A stretch of 64,000 nucleotides of DNA, from positions 94,425 through 158,424 of the forward strand of contig CAYNLK010000012.1 of assembly GCA_964398055.1 (NCBI GenBank), read 5' to 3'. Numbering within the stretch: position 1 is the first letter of the stretch; each line of letters begins with the position of its first letter. A program made the translations under genes and the position numbers. The notes under the pieces are model-generated. The model worked only from the letters and a program-made list of their open reading frames with translations. It had not been told where the DNA came from and did no database searches. This DNA comes from CAYNLK01 sp964398055 (GTDB taxonomy: Bacteria; Chloroflexota; Anaerolineae; 4572-78; J111). Positions 43,580-50,975 of this stretch are shown one piece after another.

Positions 43580-43621
43580 CCACCTGCCACCTGCCACCTG
43601 CTACTTGCTACCTGCCACTTG
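43580..43621. repeat. Heptanucleotide tandem repeat (6 exact units) at the nfeD 3' end
   Basis: Six 7-base units of consensus CYACYTG (three are CCACCTG) run in phase. The last two overlap the C-terminal codons and stop of the NfeD-family gene, so the repeat has shaped the protein's end (ATSGR). The complementary unit CAGGTGG recurs at 58039-58109. Confidence 0.85.
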
Positions 43622-44924
43622 TAGCCTTCCTCACCTTCAACCGGAAGCCCTGCACTGCCGTCACTTCCACCTCTTCGCCGGCTGGGATGGGTTGGCCGTC
43701 CTCGCTGATGGCGCGCCAGCGCTCGCCCCACACCAACACGCTGCCCTGCGGTTCCAGGGTCATCCTGACCACGCCAATGGCCCCAATCAGCCCTTCCTGG
43801 CCGGTGGTCGGCTGGGCGCGGCGGGCCTGGATAACCTTGCGCACCCCCAGGCCAATGATGGCGGCCAGAGCCACCGGAATGCCGATGATGGACGGTAGGG
43901 GGATATCGTAAGCAAACTCGGGCGTGTTGAACAGGATCAACGCGCCGGCAATAAAGGCCACAATACCCGTCGCGGTGAATGCTCCAAATGAGTGGGTGAA
44001 CAACTCCGCCACAAACAGGCCAAAAGCCAGCACAATCAGGGCCAGCCCGGCATAATTTACCGGCAACTGCCCTACCCCGTACAGGCCAATCAACAACAGC
44101 ATCGCCCCGATGATGCCGCTGAAATAACCGCCGGGATTGATAATTTCGTAGACTATGGCCAGGCCGCCGATGGAGATGAGCAGCAGGGCGATGGTTGGGC
44201 TGGCAATCACGCTCAATAAATCCTCCAACGCGGTCGTCCTGATAAAGTCGATATCAGCCCCGGCCGTAGCCAGAGTCCGCTCAACACCGCGCACCTCTAC
44301 CGTAAAGCCATCCAGTTGGGTCAACAGCTCATCCAGATCTTTGGCCACAAAGTCGATCACACCCAGTTCCAGGGCCTCGTTGGCGTTGGCGGCTTTGGCC
44401 TCAGTGATGGCCTGCTGCGCCCATTCAAGCGCCTGGTCGCCTCGACGATCGGCCAGGCTTTTGATCTCAGCCACCAGAATGTTCTCGATCTTGGCCTGCA
44501 GCGTCTCATCGATCTCTTGCCCGCCGGCATCGATAGGACTGGCTGCGCCGATGCTGGTGTTGGGGGCCATGGCCGCAGCGTGACCGGCCAGGGTAATAAA
44601 GGTGCCGGCCGAAGCGGCAAAACCGCCGGGCGGCCAAACGTAAACCACCACCGGCACATCCGCCGCGAACATCGTGCGAATGATTTGGCGAGTTATGTCA
44701 ACGCTACCGCCGGGTGTATCCAGCCGGATGATTAATGCTTCGGCGTTGCGCAAGTCGGCCTCCTCGATGGCCCGTTCGATGAAACTGTGCATCACCGGCG
44801 TTACCGGCCCGGTCACATCGGCCACCAGCACTTCTTTGCTTTGAGCCAGCACCCATGGCGTCCATAGGTGCAGGACCACCAGCAGTAAATAAATCAGCCT
44901 TGCGGCCAGTTTGATCTTTGCCAT
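43608..44924 (-). CDS. NfeD-family membrane serine protease (ClpP-like domain)
   Basis: A 438-residue protein. Residues 1-28 are a signal peptide or anchor. Residues 30-230 form a ClpP-class/S49-type protease domain with catalytic Ser105 in FAASAGTFI and the probable general base Lys145 in LQAKIEN, as known for the archaeal 1510-N protease. LDTPGGSVDITRQI and NTSIGAASPID are conserved. Then come four membrane helices (~245-370) and a C-terminal OB-fold NfeD domain (GLIGAIGVVRMTLEPQGSVLVWGERWRA). In other organisms NfeD is often beside a stomatin/SPFH gene, which it processes; here no SPFH gene is adjacent, though two lie at 58819-61563. Confidence 0.9.
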   Translation of the reverse strand: MAKIKLAARLIYLLLVVLHLWTPWVLAQSKEVLVADVTGPVTPVMHSFIERAIEEADLRNAEALIIRLDTPGGSVDITRQIIRTMFAADVPVVVYVWPPGGFAASAGTFITLAGHAAAMAPNTSIGAASPIDAGGQEIDETLQAKIENILVAEIKSLADRRGDQALEWAQQAITEAKAANANEALELGVIDFVAKDLDELLTQLDGFTVEVRGVERTLATAGADIDFIRTTALEDLLSVIASPTIALLLISIGGLAIVYEIINPGGYFSGIIGAMLLLIGLYGVGQLPVNYAGLALIVLAFGLFVAELFTHSFGAFTATGIVAFIAGALILFNTPEFAYDIPLPSIIGIPVALAAIIGLGVRKVIQARRAQPTTGQEGLIGAIGVVRMTLEPQGSVLVWGERWRAISEDGQPIPAGEEVEVTAVQGFRLKVRKATSGR

Positions 44925-45029
44925 AGCAATATCCTCGTTATAAAACTTTAGATGTGAATATTATACCCGGTCGAATAGGCCAAGCCAAGCCTTTGTGCTA
45001 CAATGGGCCGAGCAGGTCACCAGGAGGCT

Positions 45030-46451
45030 ATGATTAACCCACCGGCAATCGATGCTCCCCCGCCCCTTTCTTCTACCCGGCCCGGACCACGCCGGTTGCC
45101 GTTTCTGGTAGTGGTTGGCCTGTTTGGCCTGGGGTTGGGTTTAACCCTGGGCATCCTGGACCCCTTTCTCTACACCGAAAAAGTCCGGCTGTTGGCCCCG
45201 CCCCACTTGAAGAATTCGGTTCTGGGGCTATTGACCATCCTGACCCTGCTGGTGGCGCTGGTGGTGCAACCGGTGGTTGGCTGGCTGAGCGACCGAACCC
45301 GCAGCCGCTGGGGTCGCCGCATCCCCTATCTGGCAGCCGGGACGGTCGGTCTGAGCCTGGCCCTGAGCCTGGTGGTGCTGGCCGATAGTCTCTGGCTGCT
45401 GGTTGCGGCGGCAATGCTGGTCTCGGCCTCGAGCAATACCACCCAGGGAGCCTGGCAGGCTCTCATCCCCGACCGGGTTCCGGCCGCTCAACACGGTACT
45501 GCCGCCGGGGTCAAAATGCTGCTGGAGCTGATCGGGGTGGTGGCTGGCGTCGCCGTGGCCGGCCTGACCCTGGCTCGCAGCAACCTGTGGGGCGGGCCGC
45601 TGCTGGCCATGGTCGTCTTTTTTGCCATCCTGGTCATCACCGTCATCACCCTCTGCCGCACCGGCGAAACAACGAATCTGCGAACCCACCGGGCAGGCGC
45701 GGCGAATAGCGAATTTCACCCCTCTACCATTCGCCATTCGCCATTCGCCATTCGCTCCCCGCTCCCCGCTCTCCGCTCTCCGCTCTTCGCTCTCCGCTCT
45801 CCGCTCTTCGCTCTCCGCTCTTCGCTCTCCGCTCTCCGCTCCTCGCTCACGCCCCCTTTTCGCTGGTGGATGCTCAACCGCTTTTTGTTTTGGTCGGCCG
45901 CCGTTGCGATCCGGACTTTTCTATTGAATTACTTGACCGATGTACTCCAGATTCCCCCAGCCGAGGCCCAGGCCCTGAGCAGCCGGCTGTTGCTGATCAT
46001 TGGCGGCGGCGTATTTGTGTTGGCCTTGCCCGCCGGCGTCATCGCCGACCGGATTGGACGCCGGCCTTTGCTGGTGGCCGCCGGACTGATGGCGGCAGTT
46101 GGAGCCGGCGGCTTCGTCTTCTGGCGCGACATCTATTGGCTGTTCCTGGCCGGAGGGCTGATTGCGGCCGGCGCCGGAATTTATGCCAGTGCCAGTTGGG
46201 CTTTGGCTACCGACCTGGCCCCGGCGGGTCAAGGCGCCCAATACCTGGCCCTGGCTAATATCGCCACCGTACTGGGCAGCATGGGCGGGCGTATAGGCGG
46301 ACCGCTCATCGATGGGGTTAACCAACTGGCCGGCAACGTCAGCCTGGGCTACCTGATTGTTTTTGGCCTGGCTACCCTCTTTTTTGCCGGTAGCAGCCTC
46401 GTCGTGGTGAAAATGGCCGAAAAGCGCGACTATAAAGGTGTAGCCAATTAG
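45030..46451 (+). CDS. MFS transporter with a repeat-encoded central loop
   Basis: A 473-residue, 12-helix transporter of the major facilitator superfamily, close to the glycoside/sugar:cation (GPH-like) group. The loop 2-3 signature is GWLSDRTRSRWGRRIPYLA, and its second-half counterpart is GVIADRIGRRPLLVAAG. An ATG at 45003 is also possible; the ATG at 45030 has AGGAGG very close (2 bases). The central cytosolic loop (about residues 220-280) is abnormal: from 45729 to 45847 it is a 17-unit heptanucleotide array translated as RSPLFAL-type heptapeptides. The two halves remain in frame on both sides, so the gene is probably functional with a long basic loop. The substrate is unknown. Confidence 0.85.
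   Translation: MINPPAIDAPPPLSSTRPGPRRLPFLVVVGLFGLGLGLTLGILDPFLYTEKVRLLAPPHLKNSVLGLLTILTLLVALVVQPVVGWLSDRTRSRWGRRIPYLAAGTVGLSLALSLVVLADSLWLLVAAAMLVSASSNTTQGAWQALIPDRVPAAQHGTAAGVKMLLELIGVVAGVAVAGLTLARSNLWGGPLLAMVVFFAILVITVITLCRTGETTNLRTHRAGAANSEFHPSTIRHSPFAIRSPLPALRSPLFALRSPLFALRSSLSALRSSLTPPFRWWMLNRFLFWSAAVAIRTFLLNYLTDVLQIPPAEAQALSSRLLLIIGGGVFVLALPAGVIADRIGRRPLLVAAGLMAAVGAGGFVFWRDIYWLFLAGGLIAAGAGIYASASWALATDLAPAGQGAQYLALANIATVLGSMGGRIGGPLIDGVNQLAGNVSLGYLIVFGLATLFFAGSSLVVVKMAEKRDYKGVAN
45729..45847. repeat. Heptanucleotide array of 17 exact units inside the MFS gene
   Basis: Units ATTCGCC/ATTCGCT (4), CCCCGCT (2), then CTCCGCT and CTTCGCT alternately (10) and CCTCGCT run with no phase slip over 119 bases. 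As three units equal seven codons, the translation repeats every seven residues (RSPLFAL, RSSLSAL). It is clearly the same type of array as those between genes, notably 36572-36704 (ATTCGCT units). Confidence 0.92.
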
Positions 46452-46495
46452 TCCTAAATGGCGGAAACTGTCTGGTCGAGGTTGGCAAAACATGA

Positions 46496-46657
46496 TATAC
46501 TGGGGCTGGTCTATCATTCTTTGTAAATCCGTGCCGGAGCCGCAGTGATAAGGTCTATGCCAGCCACTTTTCCTCAGGTGAGAATAGTCTCAGTGGATCC
46601 AATTTTTGAGAAGTGAGGGCATCCTTAGATGCCGAACGGGACCGCATCTGAGGATGC
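46496..46657 (+). promoter_or_regulatory. Extended -10 promoter and structured leader of the HAMP-GAF kinase gene
   Basis: TGATATACT (46493-46501) is an extended -10; no good -35 is seen. Further down, GCATCCTTAGATGC (46619-46632) and GCATCTGAGGATGC (46644-46657) are inverted 14-base arms with one mismatch. Flanking sequence extends the foldback. The gene starts at 46722. No small gene was found in 46452-46721. Confidence 0.45.
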
Positions 46658-46721
46658 TGACCCCTCAAATTTCGATCTACTGAGTCTGTTTGCCTTAGCT
46701 TCTCACTCAGGAGTTTACCCC

Positions 46722-49124
46722 ATGAGACGATTGCGGATTGGTCCACGCCTCACCATCTCCTTTGCTTTGATTATCTTATTGATGTTTTTGGGTACAGCCG
46801 TCGGGCTGTGGCAACTCACCGTAATGGAGAGCCAGGCCGAACTATTTTCCGACGCCCTGGCTCCCCAACAAGCCCTGGCTCTGGCAAATATGCAGGCCGG
46901 CCAGCAGCAAGCCTTTACCATCATCCTGGCTACCGGTTTGTTGACCCTCCTGGCCGCTGGCGTGCTGGGTTTATGGGTTACTCGCAGTATTGCCGAACCC
47001 CTGGCTCAATTGGAAGCCGCGGCCAGAGCTTTGGCCGGTCGCCAATTTGCCTACCGGATCGAGGTTAGCGGCAATGATGAGCTGACCAACCTCAGCCGGG
47101 CGGTCAATGACGCCGCGACCCAATTGGCCGAACTCTACGCCGATCTGGAGGGAGTGGTCCAGCAGCGCACCCGCGAGCTTCAGCAGAGCACGGTGGAACT
47201 GCACCACCGCTATTTGCAGCTAGAAACCAGTATTGCCGTGGGCCATCGCCTCACCTCCATTTTGGACCTTGATACCTTGCTCCAACAGGTAGTCGAACTG
47301 ATCCAGGAGCAGTATGGCTATTACTTTGTTAGCGTGCTGCTTCTGGACGAAGGCGGTGAGTACGTGAGCCTGCGAGCCGGGACCGGCCCGGCTGGGCGCC
47401 AACTACGGGAGCAAGGCTTTCGGCTCAAGGTGGGTGAGGACGGTATTGTCGGCTGGGTAGCCCAGCAGCGCCGGGCAGCCCGGCTTGACGACGTGGCTCA
47501 AGATAGCCGTTACCTGCCGGTTGAAGCCATTCCTCATACTCGCTCGGAACTGGCTTTGCCCCTGGCCATGGGCAAGACCCTGCTGGGGGTGCTGGATATC
47601 CAGAGTGACCGGGTCAGGACCTTTGATATGGCCGACATGCCTATTTTTCAAGCTCTGGCCGACCAGGTGGCCATTGCCATCAAGAATGCTTCCCTCTACC
47701 AAACCGAAAAATCGGGCCGGCAGGTAGCCGAAATCCTGTATAATGCCGGACGAGCCATCTCCTCCACCCTCGACTTGAAGGAAGTTCTGGAGCTAATTTT
47801 GGAACATCTGGCCCAAATTGTGCCGTACGACCGGGCCGCGGTGATGTTGGCCCAACGGGATGAGATGGAGTTTGTGGCGGCCCGGGGCTTTCCGCCGGAG
47901 GTCGATCTGCTCAACCTGCGGGTCGCTATTAAGGAAAACGATGTTTTTCAGCAGATCTGCCAGAGCCAACGGCCGTTGCTCCTCCCCGATGTTTCCCGGC
48001 GAACTGATTGGCAATACCTGGCCGGGTTGCCGCCGGCCAAAGTATGGCTGGGCCTGCCCTTGAACCGTTTCGATAAGGTGGTCGGGATGCTCTCACTGAC
48101 CCGTGAAGCCGCCAACGAGTACCGGGAGGACGAGATTACCCTGGCGGCCACCTTTGCCGGCCAGGCGGCCATTGCCCTGGAGAACGCCCGCCTATATGAT
48201 AAGATTTCTCGCTTCACCCAGCAATTGGAGGATATGGTCCGCGAACGGACCGAAGCGGTCCAGGCGGCTTACCTCGATCTGGAGAATCTTGACCGGACCA
48301 AGTCCGACTTTATCAACGTGACCGCCCACGAACTCCGCACACCCCTGACGATCTTGCGCGGCTACAGTCAAATGCTGCTCAAAGATGCGGTCATTCAGGC
48401 GAATGCCAACCATCTTGAGTTGATTTCAACAATCCATAGCGGGGCGGTGCGCCTGCACGAGATTGTCAACAGCCTGCTCGACATCACCAAGATCGACAAC
48501 CGGGCGCTGGAGCTTTATCCCGAACCGCTCTCCATCGTCGCCTTGTTGGAGTTGGTCTACCAGCGGTTGGCCGATGCCCTGGTCGAGCGTAATCTGACCC
48601 TGGAAGTTGCCAATCTGAACGAATTGCCGACCATCGAGGCTGACCCCGAGGCCCTGGATAAAGTCTTTTACCATCTCATCATCAATGCCATCAAATACAC
48701 ACCCGATGGCGGCGCCATCAGCGTAACCGGCCGCCCGGTCGAGCCGGAGCAGGGGCCGCCGGGCGTCGAAATTGTGGTCAGTGACACCGGCATCGGCATC
48801 GATCCCGACTATCACCGCTTGATCTTTACCAAATTTTACCAAACCGGTGAACTGGCCCTGCATTCCTCGGGCAAAACCAAGTTCAAGGGCGCCGGCCCCG
48901 GCCTGGGTCTGGCCATCGTCCGGGGTATTGTCGAAGCCCACCAGGGCCGGGTTTGGGTGGAAAGTCCCGGTTGTGACGAGCAAAATTGTCCCGGCAGCCG
49001 CTTTTACATCTTTTTACCGTTACGTCAGCGCCGCGCCAGGCCAGCCCCAAGCAGTCCAAACGGCCCCCAAATCCCCCACCTTGTCGATCAGGGCCGGCCT
49101 CGACCATCTTTAAACCCCAATTGA
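46722..49124 (+). CDS. HAMP-GAF-GAF sensor histidine kinase
   Basis: An 800-residue membrane kinase. The ATG at 46722 has AGGAG 8 bases upstream. The N-terminus has two helices (residues ~12-33 and ~63-85) around a short (~30-residue) outer loop. Then come HAMP (RSIAEPLAQLEAAARALAGRQF), a coiled coil, two GAF domains (~175-330 and ~350-500) and a linker coiled coil. The HisKA domain is NVTAHELRTPLTILRGYSQML with His536. The HATPase domain has LIINAIKYTPDGG, DTGIGIDPDY and GPGLGLAIVRGIVEAHQG. The first G of the G2-like box reads AGPGLGL rather than GTGLGL. No response regulator is adjacent; the nearest is at 53907. Confidence 0.92.
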   Translation: MRRLRIGPRLTISFALIILLMFLGTAVGLWQLTVMESQAELFSDALAPQQALALANMQAGQQQAFTIILATGLLTLLAAGVLGLWVTRSIAEPLAQLEAAARALAGRQFAYRIEVSGNDELTNLSRAVNDAATQLAELYADLEGVVQQRTRELQQSTVELHHRYLQLETSIAVGHRLTSILDLDTLLQQVVELIQEQYGYYFVSVLLLDEGGEYVSLRAGTGPAGRQLREQGFRLKVGEDGIVGWVAQQRRAARLDDVAQDSRYLPVEAIPHTRSELALPLAMGKTLLGVLDIQSDRVRTFDMADMPIFQALADQVAIAIKNASLYQTEKSGRQVAEILYNAGRAISSTLDLKEVLELILEHLAQIVPYDRAAVMLAQRDEMEFVAARGFPPEVDLLNLRVAIKENDVFQQICQSQRPLLLPDVSRRTDWQYLAGLPPAKVWLGLPLNRFDKVVGMLSLTREAANEYREDEITLAATFAGQAAIALENARLYDKISRFTQQLEDMVRERTEAVQAAYLDLENLDRTKSDFINVTAHELRTPLTILRGYSQMLLKDAVIQANANHLELISTIHSGAVRLHEIVNSLLDITKIDNRALELYPEPLSIVALLELVYQRLADALVERNLTLEVANLNELPTIEADPEALDKVFYHLIINAIKYTPDGGAISVTGRPVEPEQGPPGVEIVVSDTGIGIDPDYHRLIFTKFYQTGELALHSSGKTKFKGAGPGLGLAIVRGIVEAHQGRVWVESPGCDEQNCPGSRFYIFLPLRQRRARPAPSSPNGPQIPHLVDQGRPRPSLNPN

Positions 49125-49138
49125 GCTGACCCTACCCC

Positions 49139-49177
49139 CCATGTCATTTCGAGCCGAAGGCGAGAAATCCCTGAAAG
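49139..49177. repeat. Partial GTCATTTCGAG-type repeat
   Basis: ATGTCATTTCGAGCCGAAGG followed by CGAGAAATCCCTGAA matches the inner part of the GTTACTAC element ends (as at 8200-8236). It lies just upstream of the full copy at 49202-49393. Confidence 0.65.
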
Positions 49178-49201
49178 TTTGGTGGTAAATCCGGGTTATC
49201 A

Positions 49202-49393
49202 GTTACTACTCAGGCATGTCATTTCGAAATCTCTGAAGCCGGTGCAATAGAGCTTGGCGTCTGGTAAAAAGCGAAGCGAGTACACCAAATAGCCTTGAAT
49301 TTGAATCAGCCTACTCAGCGATTTCTCGGCCCTTCGGGCTGAGCCTCAGGACGAAGCCTATGGCCTCGAAATGACATAGAACTGAGTAGTAAC
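49202..49393. mobile_element. MITE-like element with GTTACTACTCAG inverted ends, copy 2
   Basis: Both ends read GTTACTACTCAG in inverted orientation (49202-49213 and 49382-49393), each continuing through GTCATTTCGA. The 192-base element has no coding frame. It is the compact relative of the 8184-8565 element and ends 26 bases before the MazG-like gene, covering most of the 49125-49419 gap. Confidence 0.8.
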
Positions 49394-49419
49394 CAAAAAT
49401 CTTATTCTTTGGAGGCATA

Positions 49420-49767
49420 ATGACTACCACCCCTTCCCTTGCCGCCGTGCAGCAGGCCGTGCGTGACTTCAGAGATGCCCGCGATTGGCGGCAATTCCAC
49501 TCACCCAAGAATCTGAGTATGGCCATTGCCGTCGAGGCTGCCGAGTTGATGGAGCATTTTCAATGGCTCACCACCGCCCAGGCCGAGACTCTGGCCCAAC
49601 CCGACTCACCGGCCCGCCAGGCCATCAGCGCCGAGTTGGCCGATGTGCTGATCTATTGCTTCAGCCTGGCCGATGTTTTGGGGTGCGACGTTGCCGCGAT
49701 CGTTTTTGATAAGCTGGCCAGAAACGACCAAAAATACCCGGTTGAAGAATATCGCGGCCGATTTTAA
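49420..49767 (+). CDS. MazG-like nucleotide pyrophosphohydrolase
   Basis: A 115-residue all-alpha NTP-PPase, close to the dCTPase/XTP3TPA-type group. The conserved acidic residues are seen: RDARDWRQFHSPKNLSMAIAVEAAELMEHFQW (given in part), with EAAELMEHF the EExxE-like metal site, and ELADVLIYCFSLADVLG with the second acidic pair. The expected reaction is hydrolysis of a (d)NTP to the monophosphate and pyrophosphate, i.e. nucleotide-pool cleansing. TTGGAGG precedes the ATG. The gene is monocistronic and follows a MITE-like element. Confidence 0.9.
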   Translation: MTTTPSLAAVQQAVRDFRDARDWRQFHSPKNLSMAIAVEAAELMEHFQWLTTAQAETLAQPDSPARQAISAELADVLIYCFSLADVLGCDVAAIVFDKLARNDQKYPVEEYRGRF

Positions 49768-49854
49768 TGGGTAAAATCAGCCATTGCCAACTGCTTCTGT
49801 TTTGTGATAGATTTTGGTCAAACAACCTTTTGCAAGGTTTTTGCAACCTACATT

Positions 49855-49863
49855 TGATATAAT
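49855..49863 (+). promoter_or_regulatory. Extended -10 promoter of the MBL-fold gene
   Basis: TGATATAAT has a perfect TATAAT (49858-49863) with TG one base before. No matching -35 is seen at 17 bases. A start near 49870 leaves a leader of about 23 bases. Confidence 0.55.
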
Positions 49864-49892
49864 GGGCTAAAATCTAATCTGGATCTGAGCCA

Positions 49893-50840
49893 ATGTATGT
49901 AAAATTTTGGGGCACGCGGGGTTCTATACCCACCCCGCTCTCCTCGACTGCCCTGCAACAGAAAATCCGCCAGGCCCTGGCCGGCGCCGCCGGGCTGAAC
50001 CTGGCCAATCCGGCCGTGCTCGAGCAGTATGTCGCCCGGTTGCCTTTTACCGTGCAGCAGACGGTGGGCGGCAATACCGCTTGCCTGGAGGTGCGCGCCG
50101 GCGACCAATTATTGATCATCGACGCCGGTTCCGGCTTGCGACTGCTCGGTTTTGAGCTGATGCGGCAGAGCCATGCCGCCGGCCAGCAGCGGGCCGATTT
50201 TCTCATCACCCACACCCATTGGGATCACATCAACGGCTTTCCTTTCTTTCAACCGGCTTTTATCCCCCGTAACCATTTCACCTTCTACAGCCCCTTGCCT
50301 AACCTGGCCGAGCGACTCAACCAGCAGCAGCAACCGGCCTTCTTCCCGGTGCCACTCAGCTATATGCAGGCTACCCTGGAGTTCAGGCAGATCGAGGCGG
50401 AGGCGTGGCATCAAATTGGCAACTTCAGGGTCTACCCCCTGCGACTCTCTCATCCCGGTCTCACCTACGGCTATCGTATCGAAGCCGGTCGTAGTTGTCT
50501 GGTGGTTGCCACCGACTCCGAGTACCAGCGGGTCGATCCGGCCAGCACTGAACGGTACGTGGAGTTCTTCCGCGGCGCGGATTTGCTGATCTTCGATGCC
50601 CAATACAGCCTGAACGAGGCCCTGGATAAACTGGATTGGGGCCACAGCACGGCCATCATGGGCGCCGAGTTGGCCCATCGAGCCGGGGTAAAGCGGCTGG
50701 CCCTGGCCCACCACGATCCCACCAGCAGCGACGACGATATCTGGAGCGCCAAAGAGCAGGCCGAGGCATATTTGTTGCACCGCCACCCCAACCATTGCGA
50801 AATTATGATTGCTTACGATGGGTTGAGTCTGGAGATTTAA
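49893..50840 (+). CDS. MBL-fold metallo-hydrolase (cAMP phosphodiesterase/RNase Z-like)
   Basis: A 315-residue metallo-beta-lactamase-fold hydrolase. It opens with VKFWGTRGSIPTPL and has GGNTACLEV, as in the class II phosphodiesterase and PqqB/RNase Z-like branches. The metal-binding motif is HTHWDH, followed by further ligands in LSHPG, ATDSEY and LAHHDP. An insertion of about 30 residues (QQKIRQALAGAAGLNLANPAVLEQYVARLPF) follows TRGS. The likely substrate is a phosphodiester or cyclic nucleotide, but this is only an inference. It lies between two signalling genes in a plus-strand run ending with a response regulator. Confidence 0.85.
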   Translation: MYVKFWGTRGSIPTPLSSTALQQKIRQALAGAAGLNLANPAVLEQYVARLPFTVQQTVGGNTACLEVRAGDQLLIIDAGSGLRLLGFELMRQSHAAGQQRADFLITHTHWDHINGFPFFQPAFIPRNHFTFYSPLPNLAERLNQQQQPAFFPVPLSYMQATLEFRQIEAEAWHQIGNFRVYPLRLSHPGLTYGYRIEAGRSCLVVATDSEYQRVDPASTERYVEFFRGADLLIFDAQYSLNEALDKLDWGHSTAIMGAELAHRAGVKRLALAHHDPTSSDDDIWSAKEQAEAYLLHRHPNHCEIMIAYDGLSLEI

Positions 50841-50847
50841 GCGGGAT

Positions 50848-50960
50848 GTGAGAAGTGAGAAGTAAGAAATGAGAAGTGAGAAGTGAGAAATAGTGAATAA
50901 CCTGTGGTTTCTAATCTCCCAATCTCCCAATCCCCCAATCTCTCAATCTCCCAATCTCAA
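50848..50960. repeat. Heptanucleotide array followed by an octanucleotide array
   Basis: Six exact 7-base units (GTGAGAA type, 50848-50889) are followed, after a short gap, by six exact 8-base units (AATCTCCC type, 50913-50960). Together they fill the spacer between the MBL-fold and kinase genes. Apparent longer starts of the kinase translate the octamer array and are not credible. Confidence 0.85.
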
Positions 50961-50975
50961 ATCTCTGACATTCAA

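Noticed and set aside
43608..44924. NfeD as part of the SPFH-TIR system
   Set aside because: NfeD often pairs with SPFH proteins, but here it is about 14 kb away on the other strand with many unrelated genes between; a functional link cannot be claimed.
45729..45847. CRISPR array
   Set aside because: Units are 7 bases with no spacers and lie inside a coding frame; no cas genes were seen.
45729..45900. Frameshifted or split MFS pseudogene
   Set aside because: Both halves stay in one frame across the repeat, with intact signature loops, so a functional gene with a long loop is more likely.
50904..50975. Extended start of the soluble kinase (MVSNLPISQSPNLSISQ)
   Set aside because: It is the translation of an AATCTCCC octamer array.
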